Shown here: one piece after another, positions 29,018 to 37,888 of the stretch
Numbering within the stretch: position 1 is the stretch's first letter
How the letters are laid out: every line of letters starts with the position of its first letter
Source: Bacillus sp. ISL-51
GTDB taxonomy: Bacteria > Bacillota > Bacilli > Bacillales > Bacillaceae
Direction: 5' to 3'
DNA: 64,000 nt
Assembly: GCF_018613535.1 (NCBI RefSeq)
Contig: NZ_JAGGQB010000006.1
Location: forward strand, 62,001 to 126,000
Translations under genes and position numbers: made by a program
The notes under the pieces: model-generated
The model's input: the letters and a program-made list of their open reading frames with translations, nothing else
What the model was told of the DNA's origin: nothing
Database searches by the model: none

Positions 29018-29401
29018 ATGAAATACTTATTTTTACTATTTATCGTATGTCCGGCAATTGAAATCGGCCTGTTTTTGCTGGCAGGAAAATTGATCGGCAT
29101 TTTTCCGACGATCCTTCTCATTATTTTGACGGGCGTTTTAGGCGCCTTAGTGGCAAAAAGGCAGGGAATCGATGTGTATCACAGGGTGCAGCGCGATCTG
29201 CAATACGGCAAAATGCCCGGAGAAGCGCTTCTGGACGGTATGTGCGTCTTTATCGGCGGTCTGCTTCTGATGATCCCCGGTTTCCTGTCAGATGTCTTAG
29301 GAGCCTGTCTCTTGATTCCGTTTATCCGGAACCGTTCAAAGCCGCTAATGTTCAAATGGCTGAGAGGAATGTCGAAAAACAAGCGGATGATTATTAAATA
29401 A
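29018..29401 (+). CDS. fxsA: FxsA family membrane protein
   Basis: A 127-residue inner membrane protein with three helices (about residues 1-18, 24-45 and 73-98), matching FxsA, named for suppressing F-plasmid exclusion of phage T7 when overproduced in E. coli. The B. subtilis counterpart is ytzA. Its ordinary function is unknown. The ATG at 29018 follows AGGGGGGC; the frame continues upstream through the pyk terminator, which is not coding. It is convergent with ytvI and shares a terminator. Confidence 0.9.
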   Translation: MKYLFLLFIVCPAIEIGLFLLAGKLIGIFPTILLIILTGVLGALVAKRQGIDVYHRVQRDLQYGKMPGEALLDGMCVFIGGLLLMIPGFLSDVLGACLLIPFIRNRSKPLMFKWLRGMSKNKRMIIK

Positions 29402-29404
29402 AAA

Positions 29405-29435
29405 CGGCAGCCTGTCACAAAGGCTGCTTTTTTAT
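29405..29435. terminator. bidirectional terminator between fxsA and ytvI
   Basis: GCAGCC (29407-29412) and GGCTGC (29422-29427) pair, with T-run on the plus side and A-run on the other. Confidence 0.85.
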
Positions 29436-30547
29436 TTTGATTGAATGGTAATATAGGCCCATATTTCTTTAAGCGTACCGGTCGTAATAAACGCTTGGAT
29501 GAAGACAAGCAGCGCGGGTCCGGCAGCCAGTCCTAAAAATCCAAACAGCTTAAAACCGGCAAACAGGGCGATTAACGTGGCAAGAGGGTCAATGCCGATC
29601 GATTTGCTTAAGATTTTCGGCTCCGTCAGTTGGCGCTGAATGAGAACGACAATATATAAAATTCCGATGCCGATGGCTTGAGGGAGCTGTCCTGTAATGG
29701 ATAAGTAAATAATCCAGGGAACAAACACCGACCCGGCGCCGAGATAGGGAAGAAGATCCACAAGCCCGATAAAGAAGGCAATTGTTGCCGCATGCTCAAT
29801 GTGTAAAAGAAAAAGTCCGATAAAGACAATGACCATTGTAAAGAGAACGAGCACGGCCTGCGCCTTAATGAAACCGGCCATTGCTTTTTTCAGCTCGCCC
29901 ACAACGGCCTTTCCGTTTGCTGAGACCCGTTCCGGAAGAATCGAATGCAGCAGCGCCTTCAGCTTATGCCAATCCTTTGTGATAAAAAAGGTCGCAAGCA
30001 ATGAAAAAATAAAGACGGCGGCCGTATTGGGGAGAACGGCAAACAGTTTCGGCATCATTTCAAAAAGGTGTGACAGCATCAGTCCCGCGTTTTTAGCGGC
30101 TGTATCACCGAGCGTCTGAATATGAGTCACGATCGAAGCCTGCTGTTTCGTTTCCAGCCCGTTAAATAAGACAGTCAGCTCATGGTACAATGGCTGAATG
30201 CGGGATGTGAACAGTTCCTCGCAATAGGTAATAAAAGCGCTGATATGGGGAGGAAGCGTTTTTGCCAAATAGGCCGTTCCCGAAATGATTTCCGCTACAA
30301 GAAATGTAGCCGCGCCAAGGAGAAGCAGCAAAAAAAAGGCAAGGACAATGACTGTGTTTACAGAGCGGGGGAGCCCCGTCAGTTTGTCCAGCCAGTCGAC
30401 AAAAGGGATAATCGCGGATGAAAGAATAAGTGCGATCAGAAACGGATAAGTTAACGGAAATGAGGCGTAACCCGCAGCCAAAGCGCCGCCGGCCACAGCC
30501 AGTACAAAAAGCGTGCGGAAAAAAATGGTTGCGTATTGCGGATTCAA
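29432..30547 (-). CDS. ytvI: AI-2E family membrane protein YtvI
   Basis: A 371-residue polytopic membrane protein of the AI-2 exporter/UPF0118 family, with about eight helices and the characteristic long hydrophilic segment between helices 3 and 4. The late motif FFIGLVDLLPYLGAGSVFVPW is family-typical. In B. subtilis it is annotated as a sporulation integral membrane protein; the exported substrate is unknown. The true start is TTG at 30547, six bases after AGAGGAGG; upstream start codons of the same frame have no ribosome site. Confidence 0.88.
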   Translation of the reverse strand: MNPQYATIFFRTLFVLAVAGGALAAGYASFPLTYPFLIALILSSAIIPFVDWLDKLTGLPRSVNTVIVLAFFLLLLLGAATFLVAEIISGTAYLAKTLPPHISAFITYCEELFTSRIQPLYHELTVLFNGLETKQQASIVTHIQTLGDTAAKNAGLMLSHLFEMMPKLFAVLPNTAAVFIFSLLATFFITKDWHKLKALLHSILPERVSANGKAVVGELKKAMAGFIKAQAVLVLFTMVIVFIGLFLLHIEHAATIAFFIGLVDLLPYLGAGSVFVPWIIYLSITGQLPQAIGIGILYIVVLIQRQLTEPKILSKSIGIDPLATLIALFAGFKLFGFLGLAAGPALLVFIQAFITTGTLKEIWAYITIQSK

Positions 30548-30644
30548 ATCGATCCTCCTCTCGGTCGGCACGTCCTATTTATTTAGTTTATTCCTGAAAA
30601 AAAAGGATATGAATACAGTTATGATGAAGGAGGGTGTTTTCAGC

Positions 30645-31109
30645 ATGTTTACACAGGCTAATTTATTTTTAATCTTATTGCTTGCGATTGCACTTATAGC
30701 TAAAAATCAATCATTGCTTTTTGCCGTCGGTTTTCTCATTGTGATTAAAGCCGTCGGGCTTGATCAAAAACTGTTTCCGGTTATTCAGTCAAAAGGAATC
30801 AACTGGGGAGTCACCGTGATTACGATCGCCGTTTTGGTGCCGATTGCAACGGGGGATATCGGCTTTAAGCAGCTTGGCGAAGCGATGAGATCGTATTATG
30901 CGTGGATTGCCCTCGGAGCCGGAATCGCCGTCGCTTTAATCGCAAAAAACGGACTTACTCTATTGGAGAATGATCCTCATATTACAACGGCGCTTGTGAT
31001 CGGGACGATACTTGCCGTCGCGCTTTTTGGGGGCGTCGCCGTCGGTCCGTTAATCGGAGCCGGAATTGCCTACTTGGCTATGCAAATCGTAAAAATATTC
31101 ACTTCATAA
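30645..31109 (+). CDS. ytwI: DUF441 membrane protein YtwI
   Basis: A 154-residue protein almost wholly hydrophobic, with four or five predicted helices (about 1-20, 24-44, 53-73, 86-104, 115-150). It belongs to UPF0756/DUF441; function unknown. The ATG at 30645 follows GAAGGAGGG. It is transcribed divergently from ytvI, with promoters in the 97-base gap. A good terminator follows, separating it from citZ. Confidence 0.87.
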   Translation: MFTQANLFLILLLAIALIAKNQSLLFAVGFLIVIKAVGLDQKLFPVIQSKGINWGVTVITIAVLVPIATGDIGFKQLGEAMRSYYAWIALGAGIAVALIAKNGLTLLENDPHITTALVIGTILAVALFGGVAVGPLIGAGIAYLAMQIVKIFTS

Positions 31110-31112
31110 AGT

Positions 31113-31140
31113 AAAAAGCGGCCTCAAACCGCTTTTTTTC
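31113..31140 (+). terminator. terminator of ytwI
   Basis: AAAAGCGG and CCGCTTTT pair around CCTCAAA and run into seven T. Confidence 0.88.
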
Positions 31141-31214
31141 TTGCGGAAAAAGGGGAAAAAACCGCGTAAAATCAAGAAAATTTGCGAAAAACAAAAAAAA
31201 TTATAGGTAAACAT

Positions 31215-31243
31215 TTAACAAATGTCTGATTATTGTTTATAAT
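31215..31243 (+). promoter_or_regulatory. citZ promoter
   Basis: TTAACA (31215-31220), 17-base spacer, perfect TATAAT (31238-31243). The start near 31250 gives a leader of about 190 bases before citZ. Confidence 0.8.
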
Positions 31244-31263
31244 AAGAATAGGCTTAAACTTAA

Positions 31264-31273
31264 ATAAGCTTAT
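31264..31273 (+). promoter_or_regulatory. probable CcpC operator of citZ
   Basis: ATAAGCTTAT is a perfect 10-base palindrome about 15 bases into the transcript. CcpC, a LysR-type repressor, controls citZ in B. subtilis through ATAA/TTAT dyads. The assignment is by motif and location only. Confidence 0.55.
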
Positions 31274-31330
31274 AAGAATTTGTTATGTTCTTTCATAAGC
31301 ATATCGGTTATGTAACCGCAAACAGTGAAA

Positions 31331-31344
31331 TGTAAGCATTTTCT
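31331..31344 (+). promoter_or_regulatory. cre box in the citZ leader
   Basis: TGTAAGCATTTTCT fits the CcpA consensus with two mismatches, about 82 bases downstream of the predicted transcript start, consistent with the road-block repression of citZ known from B. subtilis. Confidence 0.7.
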
Positions 31345-31367
31345 TAAAGGGGAAAGGGAGTGTTTGC

Positions 31368-31385
31368 ATGACTCGTTTTAAGTAA
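31368..31385 (+). CDS. possible five-codon leader ORF of citZ
   Basis: ATG ACT CGT TTT AAG TAA encodes MTRFK. A good ribosome site, AAAGGGAG, lies seven bases ahead, just downstream of the cre box and 57 bases before the citZ ATG. It may be translated; whether it has any regulatory role is unknown. See findings. Confidence 0.35.
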   Translation: MTRFK

Positions 31386-31442
31386 GCCGTATGTTTTATC
31401 TACTCTTTAAAGGGGAATTTTGATTGAAAAGGAGAGGTTAAT

Positions 31443-32561
31443 ATGACAGCAACACGCGGTCTTGAAGGGGTTGTAGCAACAACATCATCTGTAAGTTCTA
31501 TTATCGACGATACCCTTACATATGTAGGGTACGATATTGATGACTTAACAGAGAATGCAAGTTTTGAAGAAATCATTTATTTGCTGTGGCACTTGCGGCT
31601 GCCAAATAAAACGGAACTTGCTGAACTGAAAAAACAGCTTGCAACAGAAGCTGTCGTTCCACAAGAAATCATTGAGCACTTCAAATCCTATCCCCTCAAT
31701 AAAGTTCATCCAATGGCTGCGCTTCGGACAGCGATTTCTTTACTCGGTCTGACTGACAGTGAAGCCGATACCATGAATCCGGAAGCGAACTACAGAAAAG
31801 CCATCCGTCTGCAGGCGAAGGTGCCGGGTATTGTCGCCGCTTTCTCAAGAATGCGCAAGGGGCTTGAACCTGTTGAACCGAAGGAAGAGTTCGGAATCGC
31901 TGAGAATTTTCTTTACACTTTAAACGGTGAAGAGCCTTCGCCGATTGAAGTGGAAGCGTTTAACAAAGCGCTGATTCTTCACGCAGATCATGAGCTGAAT
32001 GCATCAACGTTTACGGCGAGAGTATGTGTCGCCACTTTATCCGATATTTACTCAGGCATCACAGCTGCCATCGGCGCTTTAAAAGGACCGCTCCACGGCG
32101 GCGCCAATGAAGCCGTTATGAGAATGCTGACTGAGATCGGCGAAGTGGAAAACGCCGAACCGTATATCCGCAGCAAAATGGAAAAGAAAGAAAAAGTAAT
32201 GGGCTTCGGGCACCGTGTGTATAAGCATGGAGACCCGCGCGCGAAACATTTAAAAGAGATGAGCAAGCGCCTGACGAATTTAACGGGTGAAAGCAAATGG
32301 TACGACATGTCCATCCGTGTCGAAGAAATCGTGACGTCGGAGAAAAAACTCCCGCCTAACGTTGATTTCTATTCTGCATCCGTTTACCACAGCCTCGGCA
32401 TTGACCATGATTTGTTCACGCCGATCTTTGCGGTCAGCAGAATGTCAGGCTGGATCGCCCATATTCTTGAACAGTACGATAACAATCGGCTCATCCGTCC
32501 GCGCGCTGATTACACGGGCCCGGATAAGCAGACCTTTGTTCCGATTGATGAAAGAGCCTGA
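31443..32561 (+). CDS. citZ: citrate synthase
   Basis: Condenses acetyl-CoA and oxaloacetate, the entry to the TCA cycle. The 372-residue protein has the catalytic residues of the family: His in KGPLHGGANEAV, His in GFGHRVYKHGDPRA (citrate synthase signature) and Asp in NVDFYSASVYHSLG. It is the first gene of the citZ-icd-mdh cluster. Control appears to be by CcpA (cre in leader) and CcpC (dyad at the promoter), so expression should fall on glucose plus glutamate. AAAGGAGAGG precedes the ATG. Confidence 0.97.
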   Translation: MTATRGLEGVVATTSSVSSIIDDTLTYVGYDIDDLTENASFEEIIYLLWHLRLPNKTELAELKKQLATEAVVPQEIIEHFKSYPLNKVHPMAALRTAISLLGLTDSEADTMNPEANYRKAIRLQAKVPGIVAAFSRMRKGLEPVEPKEEFGIAENFLYTLNGEEPSPIEVEAFNKALILHADHELNASTFTARVCVATLSDIYSGITAAIGALKGPLHGGANEAVMRMLTEIGEVENAEPYIRSKMEKKEKVMGFGHRVYKHGDPRAKHLKEMSKRLTNLTGESKWYDMSIRVEEIVTSEKKLPPNVDFYSASVYHSLGIDHDLFTPIFAVSRMSGWIAHILEQYDNNRLIRPRADYTGPDKQTFVPIDERA

Positions 32562-32569
32562 TGAAACGG

Positions 32570-32606
32570 GAGGCTGGTGATTTTCATGTCGTTAGCCTCT
32601 TGTTAA
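32570..32606 (+). terminator. weak hairpin after citZ
   Basis: GAGGCT (32570-32575) and AGCCTC (32594-32599) pair around a long loop, followed by TTGTTAAT. It probably ends only part of the citZ transcripts and lets the rest read into icd. Confidence 0.45.
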
Positions 32607-32641
32607 TCAAGCCTCTGATGGTTTACAATTTTGATAGAATC

Positions 32642-32670
32642 TTGAGAAAAATCATTTTGTTTTTTATATA
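32642..32670 (+). promoter_or_regulatory. candidate internal promoter of icd
   Basis: TTGAGA (32642-32647), 17-base spacer, TATATA (32665-32670). B. subtilis has a secondary promoter in front of icd. Confidence 0.5.
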
Positions 32671-32721
32671 AGAAAAATAAAATGTTTTCTAAATATGAAC
32701 TACATACTGGGAGGTAATATT

Positions 32722-33993
32722 GTGTCACAAGGTGAAAAAATCACAGTCTCTAATGGAGTATTAAACGTACCAAATAACCCGATTATCCCGTTTATCGAAG
32801 GTGACGGCACAGGCCCTGATATTTGGAACGCCGCTTCAAAAGTATTGGAAGCTGCTGTTGAAAAAGCATATAAAGGCGAGAAAAAAATTACGTGGAAAGA
32901 AGTTTATGCCGGCGAAAAGGCTTATAATAAAACAGGTGAGTGGCTCCCTGCTGAGACGCTGGAAGATATCAGAGAGTACTTCATCGCAATCAAAGGCCCG
33001 CTGACAACACCGGTAGGCGGCGGTATCCGTTCTCTGAACGTTGCGCTGAGACAAGAGCTTGATTTATTTACATGCCTGCGTCCGGTCAGATATTTTACTG
33101 GGGTGCCTTCTCCGGTAAAACGTCCTGAAGATACGGATATGGTCATTTTCCGTGAAAATACGGAAGATATTTACGCGGGTATTGAATATGCGAAAGGTTC
33201 TGAGGAAGTTGAAAAGCTGATCAGCTTTTTACAAAATGAAATGGGCGTTAACAAAATCCGTTTCCCTGAAACTTCCGGGATCGGCATCAAGCCTGTTTCT
33301 GAAGAAGGAACAAGCCGCTTAGTCAGAGCTGCCATTGAGTATGCCATTGAAAACGGGCGTAAGTCTGTAACGCTTGTTCATAAAGGGAACATCATGAAGT
33401 TCACTGAAGGCGCCTTTAAAAATTGGGGCTATGAACTTGCTGAAAGAGAATACGGAGATAAAGTTTTCACTTGGGCTGAATATGACCGCATTGTTGAAAA
33501 AGACGGAAAAGACGCGGCTGATAAAGCCCAAAGCGAAGCGGAAGCAGCAGGGAAAATCATTGTGAAAGACAGCATCGCTGATATTTTCCTTCAGCAGATC
33601 TTAACCCGTCCGAGCGAATTTGATGTCGTAGCGACGATGAACTTAAACGGAGATTATATTTCTGACGCTCTTGCGGCTCAAGTAGGCGGTATCGGAATCG
33701 CCCCTGGTGCGAATATCAACTATGAAACAGGACATGCGATTTTTGAAGCGACTCACGGAACGGCTCCTAAATACGCCGGACTTGACAAAGTCAACCCGTC
33801 ATCAGTTATCCTTTCAGGAGTGCTTCTTCTTGAACATTTAAACTGGAATGAGGCGGCAGATTTAATCATCAAATCAATGGAAAAAACAATTGCTTCAAAA
33901 GTAGTAACTTATGATTTTGCCAGATTAATGGACGGTGCAACTGAGGTTAAATGTTCAGAGTTCGGTGAAGAGCTTATTAAAAACATGGACTGA
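32722..33993 (+). CDS. icd: isocitrate dehydrogenase (NADP)
   Basis: Oxidises isocitrate to 2-oxoglutarate with NADP. From the GTG at 32722, preceded by GGGAGGTAAT, the product is 423 residues, as in B. subtilis; an ATG 27 bases earlier overlaps the ribosome site and is rejected. The substrate loop [18 protein letters not shown] contains the serine equivalent to the E. coli phosphorylation site. The metal and coenzyme block [19 protein letters not shown] is present. It is the second gene of the TCA cluster. Confidence 0.97.
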   Translation: MSQGEKITVSNGVLNVPNNPIIPFIEGDGTGPDIWNAASKVLEAAVEKAYKGEKKITWKEVYAGEKAYNKTGEWLPAETLEDIREYFIAIKGPLTTPVGGGIRSLNVALRQELDLFTCLRPVRYFTGVPSPVKRPEDTDMVIFRENTEDIYAGIEYAKGSEEVEKLISFLQNEMGVNKIRFPETSGIGIKPVSEEGTSRLVRAAIEYAIENGRKSVTLVHKGNIMKFTEGAFKNWGYELAEREYGDKVFTWAEYDRIVEKDGKDAADKAQSEAEAAGKIIVKDSIADIFLQQILTRPSEFDVVATMNLNGDYISDALAAQVGGIGIAPGANINYETGHAIFEATHGTAPKYAGLDKVNPSSVILSGVLLLEHLNWNEAADLIIKSMEKTIASKVVTYDFARLMDGATEVKCSEFGEELIKNMD

Positions 33994-34038
33994 GCCTAAA
34001 GCAGACTTCTAATGAGGCCAAAAAAGGAGAAGAGAATT

Positions 34039-34977
34039 ATGGGAAAAACACGCAGTAAAGTTTCTGTTATCGGAGCAGGATTTACAGGGGCGACAACAGC
34101 CTTCTTAACAGCTCAAAAAGAGCTTGCGGATGTTGTGCTCGTTGATATTCCGCAATTAGAAAACCCGACTAAAGGAAAAGCGCTTGACATGCTGGAAGCA
34201 AGCCCGGTTCAAGGATTTGATGCGAAAATTACCGGCACATCCAACTACGAGGATACAGCCGGTTCAGATATCGTCGTTATCACAGCGGGTATTGCAAGAA
34301 AACCAGGCATGAGCCGTGATGATCTGGTATCTACAAACGAAAAAATCATGAGAAGCGTAACACGTGAAATTGTAAAATACTCTCCTGACTGCATCATCGT
34401 TGTATTAACAAACCCTGTTGATGCGATGACATATGCGGTTTACAAAGAATCAGGCTTCCCGAAAGAGCGCGTCATCGGCCAATCCGGAGTGCTTGACACT
34501 GCCAGATTCAGAACGTTCGTCGCGGAAGAATTAAACCTGTCCGTGAAAGATGTGACCGGTTTCGTTCTTGGCGGACACGGTGATGACATGGTTCCGCTCG
34601 TACGCTACTCATATGCAGGCGGCATTCCGCTTGAAACGCTTATCCCGAAAGACCGTCTTGATGAGATTGTAGAGCGCACAAGAAAAGGCGGCGGGGAAAT
34701 CGTCAACCTTCTCGGCAACGGAAGCGCCTACTACGCGCCTGCGGCCTCACTGACAGAAATGGTAGAAGCCATTTTAAAAGATCAGCGCCGTGTGCTGCCG
34801 ACAATCGCTTATTTAGAAGGCGAATACGGCCATGAAGGAATTTACTTAGGCGTACCGACAATTGTCGGAGGCAACGGACTTGAGCAGATCATCGAGCTGG
34901 AACTGACAGACTATGAAAAAGCGCAGCTGACTAAATCAGTTGAATCTGTTAAAAACGTGATGAAAGTATTATCATAA
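34039..34977 (+). CDS. mdh: malate dehydrogenase
   Basis: Interconverts malate and oxaloacetate with NAD. A 312-residue LDH-like type of malate dehydrogenase: Rossmann loop [12 protein letters not shown], substrate arginines in [25 protein letters not shown], and the catalytic histidine in [14 protein letters not shown]. The ATG at 34039 follows AAAGGAGAAGAGA; the longer frame from 34012 is not used. The last gene of citZ-icd-mdh, ending in a strong terminator. Confidence 0.97.
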   Translation: MGKTRSKVSVIGAGFTGATTAFLTAQKELADVVLVDIPQLENPTKGKALDMLEASPVQGFDAKITGTSNYEDTAGSDIVVITAGIARKPGMSRDDLVSTNEKIMRSVTREIVKYSPDCIIVVLTNPVDAMTYAVYKESGFPKERVIGQSGVLDTARFRTFVAEELNLSVKDVTGFVLGGHGDDMVPLVRYSYAGGIPLETLIPKDRLDEIVERTRKGGGEIVNLLGNGSAYYAPAASLTEMVEAILKDQRRVLPTIAYLEGEYGHEGIYLGVPTIVGGNGLEQIIELELTDYEKAQLTKSVESVKNVMKVLS

Positions 34978-34984
34978 GTAAACG

Positions 34985-35018
34985 GGAAGGCTTCCGAAAC
35001 AGAAGCCTTCCTCTTTTT
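34985..35018 (+). terminator. terminator of citZ-icd-mdh
   Basis: GGAAGGCTTC (34985-34994) pairs perfectly with GAAGCCTTCC (35002-35011), then TCTTTTT. Confidence 0.92.
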
Positions 35019-35026
35019 ACAACTAA

Positions 35027-35040
35027 TGAAAGCGTTTTCT
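35027..35040 (+). promoter_or_regulatory. cre box upstream of phoPR
   Basis: TGAAAGCGTTTTCT matches the CcpA consensus except for the last base. CcpA repression of phoPR through a cre box in its promoter region is known in B. subtilis. Confidence 0.82.
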
Positions 35041-35086
35041 TTATCTTTGGCGCCATTATTTCTCTGAAAATGATCAAAAAGGCGAA

Positions 35087-35115
35087 TTGTCTGAAAGACC
35101 GGGATTCGTTAAAAT
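35087..35115 (+). promoter_or_regulatory. phoPR promoter
   Basis: TTGTCT (35087-35092), 17 bases, TAAAAT (35110-35115). B. subtilis phoPR has several promoters; this is the clearest SigA-type one here. Confidence 0.6.
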
Positions 35116-35193
35116 GAAATCATGAAAGACATAAACATCACATAAAATAGAGAAAATTGGATGTCGGGGAAAATAGATAGCGGAGGGCGCAGC

Positions 35194-35913
35194 ATGAACA
35201 AAAAAATTTTAGTTGTAGATGATGAACAATCTATCGTTACTCTTTTACAGTATAACCTGGAACGGTCCGGCTATGAGGTCATCACTGCATCAGACGGTGA
35301 AGAGGCTCTGGAACAGGCAGAGAAGGAAAAGCCGGATTTAATCGTACTTGATGTGATGCTGCCGAAATTGGATGGAATCGACGTCTGCAAACAGCTCAGA
35401 CAGCAAAAAATGATGGTTCCGATCTTAATGCTGACAGCAAAAGATGAGGAGTTTGATAAAGTGCTGGGACTTGAGCTCGGGGCGGATGATTACATGACAA
35501 AACCGTTCAGCCCGCGAGAGGTCAATGCAAGGGTGAAAGCCATTTTAAGAAGAGCTGATATTTCTTCTTTGCCGCATGACAGGGACGGTGAAAAGGACGG
35601 GCAGATTGTCATCGGGGAACTGAAAATTCTCCCGGACCATTACGAAGCGTACTTTAAATCAGAGCAGCTTGAGCTCACGCCTAAAGAATTTGAACTGCTT
35701 CTGTATTTAGGAAAACATAAGGGGAGAGTGCTGACAAGAGACCTTCTGCTGAGCGCGGTCTGGAACTATGACTTCGCCGGAGACACCCGTATTGTCGATG
35801 TCCATATCAGCCATCTTCGCGACAAAATTGAAACTAATACCAAAAAACCCATTTATATTAAAACAATCAGAGGTTTGGGGTATAAACTGGAGGAGCCAAA
35901 AATGAATGAATAA
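35194..35913 (+). CDS. phoP: phosphate response regulator PhoP
   Basis: OmpR-type response regulator of phosphate starvation. The receiver domain (1-120) has the acidic pair VDDE, phospho-acceptor Asp53 in [13 protein letters not shown] and the conserved lysine in [12 protein letters not shown]. The winged-helix DNA-binding domain (about 140-235) contains [20 protein letters not shown]. The ATG at 35194 follows GGAGGGCG and gives 239 residues; the frame from 35161 has no ribosome site. It overlaps phoR by eight bases, so regulator and kinase are translated together. Confidence 0.96.
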   Translation: MNKKILVVDDEQSIVTLLQYNLERSGYEVITASDGEEALEQAEKEKPDLIVLDVMLPKLDGIDVCKQLRQQKMMVPILMLTAKDEEFDKVLGLELGADDYMTKPFSPREVNARVKAILRRADISSLPHDRDGEKDGQIVIGELKILPDHYEAYFKSEQLELTPKEFELLLYLGKHKGRVLTRDLLLSAVWNYDFAGDTRIVDVHISHLRDKIETNTKKPIYIKTIRGLGYKLEEPKMNE

Positions 35914-37645
35914 AGTCCGTGTGCGTTTGTTCGCTTTACTCGTTGTCTGTATCATATTGGTTTTCAGTGTTCTCGGCCTTTTCTTGCAGCAGCTCATTTC
36001 TTCATCTGCCAAGGAAAGAACGGCGGGACAGCTTGAAAAGGAAGCCGCATACATAGCCGGACTCCTTGACGCCGGCCAAGTAAACAATAAAAGAAACGAA
36101 ACGGTCATTAAAGATGCCGGCCGTACATTAGATATAGACGTGTCCATATTAAATGAAAAAGGCCGCGGTTTATATCACTCAGGCAGCCGCGCTGATGACT
36201 CGGCTATAAAGGATTTCGTGTCCCATAATAAAAATGCGGCCGCCATTCAGAACGGAAAGAAAGTATGGCATGGAAAGGCCCTTAAAAACGCCGCCGGTCA
36301 AACTTCGGGGTATGTGCTCGTTTCCTCGCCGATCGATAAAGGTTCTAATATCACAGGGGAAATGTGGGGCATGCTGGCTGCAAGCCTTTGTACTGCTTTT
36401 ATTATTATCGTTTTCTTCTATACGAATATGACCTCCCGTTACAAAAGGTCAATCGACTCCGCGACAAAAGTGGCCACTGAGCTGTCTAAGGGGAACTATG
36501 ACGCCCGCTCCTACGGCGGGTATGCAAGACGCTCAGACCGTCTCGGGCGCGCTATGAACAGCCTCGCTGTGGATTTGATGGAAATGACGAGAACGCAGGA
36601 TATGCAGCGCGACCGCCTGCTGACCGTCATCGAAAATATCGGATCAGGTTTGATTTTAATAGACGGGAGAGGCTTTATTAATCTCGTGAACAGGTCGTAT
36701 ACGAAGCAGTTCCATACAAATCCTGAACGTCTGCTTCGGCGTCTTTACCATGACGCATTTGAGCATGAAGAAATCATTCGGCTGGTCGAAGACATCTTTA
36801 TGACAGAAACGAAGAAGCGCCAGCTGCTCAGGCTCCCCATCAAAATTGAACGGCGCTATTTTGAGGTTGACGGCGTCCCGATTATGGGTCCTGACGATGA
36901 ATGGAAAGGCATTGTTCTCGTGTTTCATGATATGACGGAAATTAAAAAATTGGAGCAGATGAGAAAGGACTTCGTCGCCAATGTCTCCCATGAGCTGAAA
37001 ACCCCGATTACCTCTATTAAAGGTTTTACGGAAACGCTGTTGGACGGGGCGATGAAGGATGATAAGGCGCTTTCTGAATTTCTGTCTATTATTCTGAAAG
37101 AAAGCGAAAGGCTCCAATCGCTCGTGCAGGATTTATTGGATTTATCCAAAATGGAGCAGCAAAACTTTACGCTGCGCGTAGATTCTTTTGATGCGGCTAA
37201 AATTCTGCATGAAATCGAAGCGCTTTTGCAGCATAAGGCTGCGGAAAAAGGCATCAGCTTTCAGCTTGATCTTCCGAAAGAGCCGATCTTTGTGGCGGGG
37301 GATGCGCACAGGCTGAAGCAGGTATTCCTGAATCTGGCGAACAACGCTTTAACTTACACGCCGGAAAAAGGATCGGTTGCGATTTCTGTAAAGGTGAGAG
37401 AATCCGATGTTGATATCGAAGTCTCCGATACGGGAATCGGAATCAGGAAAGAAGAAATCCCCCGGATATTTGAAAGGTTTTACCGGGTGGATAAAGACAG
37501 AAGCCGAAACTCAGGCGGAACGGGGCTGGGCCTTGCTATCGTCAAACATTTAATAGAAGCCCATGAAGGTAAAATAGAAGTATCAAGCGAACCGGGAAAG
37601 GGCACGGTATTTACTGTGACACTGAAACGTGCGCTTGAGGCGTAA
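35906..37645 (+). CDS. phoR: phosphate sensor histidine kinase PhoR
   Basis: A 579-residue membrane kinase. Helix 1 (about 8-30), an extracytoplasmic PAS-like domain (about 31-150), helix 2 (about 151-172), then HAMP (about 175-230), a cytoplasmic PAS domain (about 235-345), the H-box [15 protein letters not shown] with the phosphorylated histidine near residue 360, and the ATPase domain with [11 protein letters not shown] (N), SDTGIGI (G1) and GGTGLGLAI (G2). In B. subtilis PhoR senses wall teichoic acid intermediates through the cytoplasmic PAS domain. The extracytoplasmic part is the most divergent from B. subtilis as I recall it. Confidence 0.95.
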   Translation: MNKVRVRLFALLVVCIILVFSVLGLFLQQLISSSAKERTAGQLEKEAAYIAGLLDAGQVNNKRNETVIKDAGRTLDIDVSILNEKGRGLYHSGSRADDSAIKDFVSHNKNAAAIQNGKKVWHGKALKNAAGQTSGYVLVSSPIDKGSNITGEMWGMLAASLCTAFIIIVFFYTNMTSRYKRSIDSATKVATELSKGNYDARSYGGYARRSDRLGRAMNSLAVDLMEMTRTQDMQRDRLLTVIENIGSGLILIDGRGFINLVNRSYTKQFHTNPERLLRRLYHDAFEHEEIIRLVEDIFMTETKKRQLLRLPIKIERRYFEVDGVPIMGPDDEWKGIVLVFHDMTEIKKLEQMRKDFVANVSHELKTPITSIKGFTETLLDGAMKDDKALSEFLSIILKESERLQSLVQDLLDLSKMEQQNFTLRVDSFDAAKILHEIEALLQHKAAEKGISFQLDLPKEPIFVAGDAHRLKQVFLNLANNALTYTPEKGSVAISVKVRESDVDIEVSDTGIGIRKEEIPRIFERFYRVDKDRSRNSGGTGLGLAIVKHLIEAHEGKIEVSSEPGKGTVFTVTLKRALEA

Positions 37646-37737
37646 CGGCTTTACAAAGAATTAACAATTTCTTCATGACCTGTTAAACCTATCTTGTTAG
37701 GATGTAACAGAACCCCTTCATCCAAGGAGCCAATTTT

Positions 37738-37777
37738 GACGGCGGGAACGTCTTTTCTTGTTCCCGTCCTTTTTTGC
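37738..37777 (+). terminator. terminator of phoPR
   Basis: GACGGCGGGAAC and GTTCCCGTC pair with a small bulge around a T-rich loop, followed by CTTTTTTG. Confidence 0.8.
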
Positions 37778-37888
37778 GTTTCCGGGAGGTTCGCTCATTT
37801 TCCTTTCAAATTGAACTTTGTTAAAATAAGAGAAGCGATGAGATTAAAACAAGAGGAAAAGGAGCTTTTGCTCTTAGGAGGATATTGA

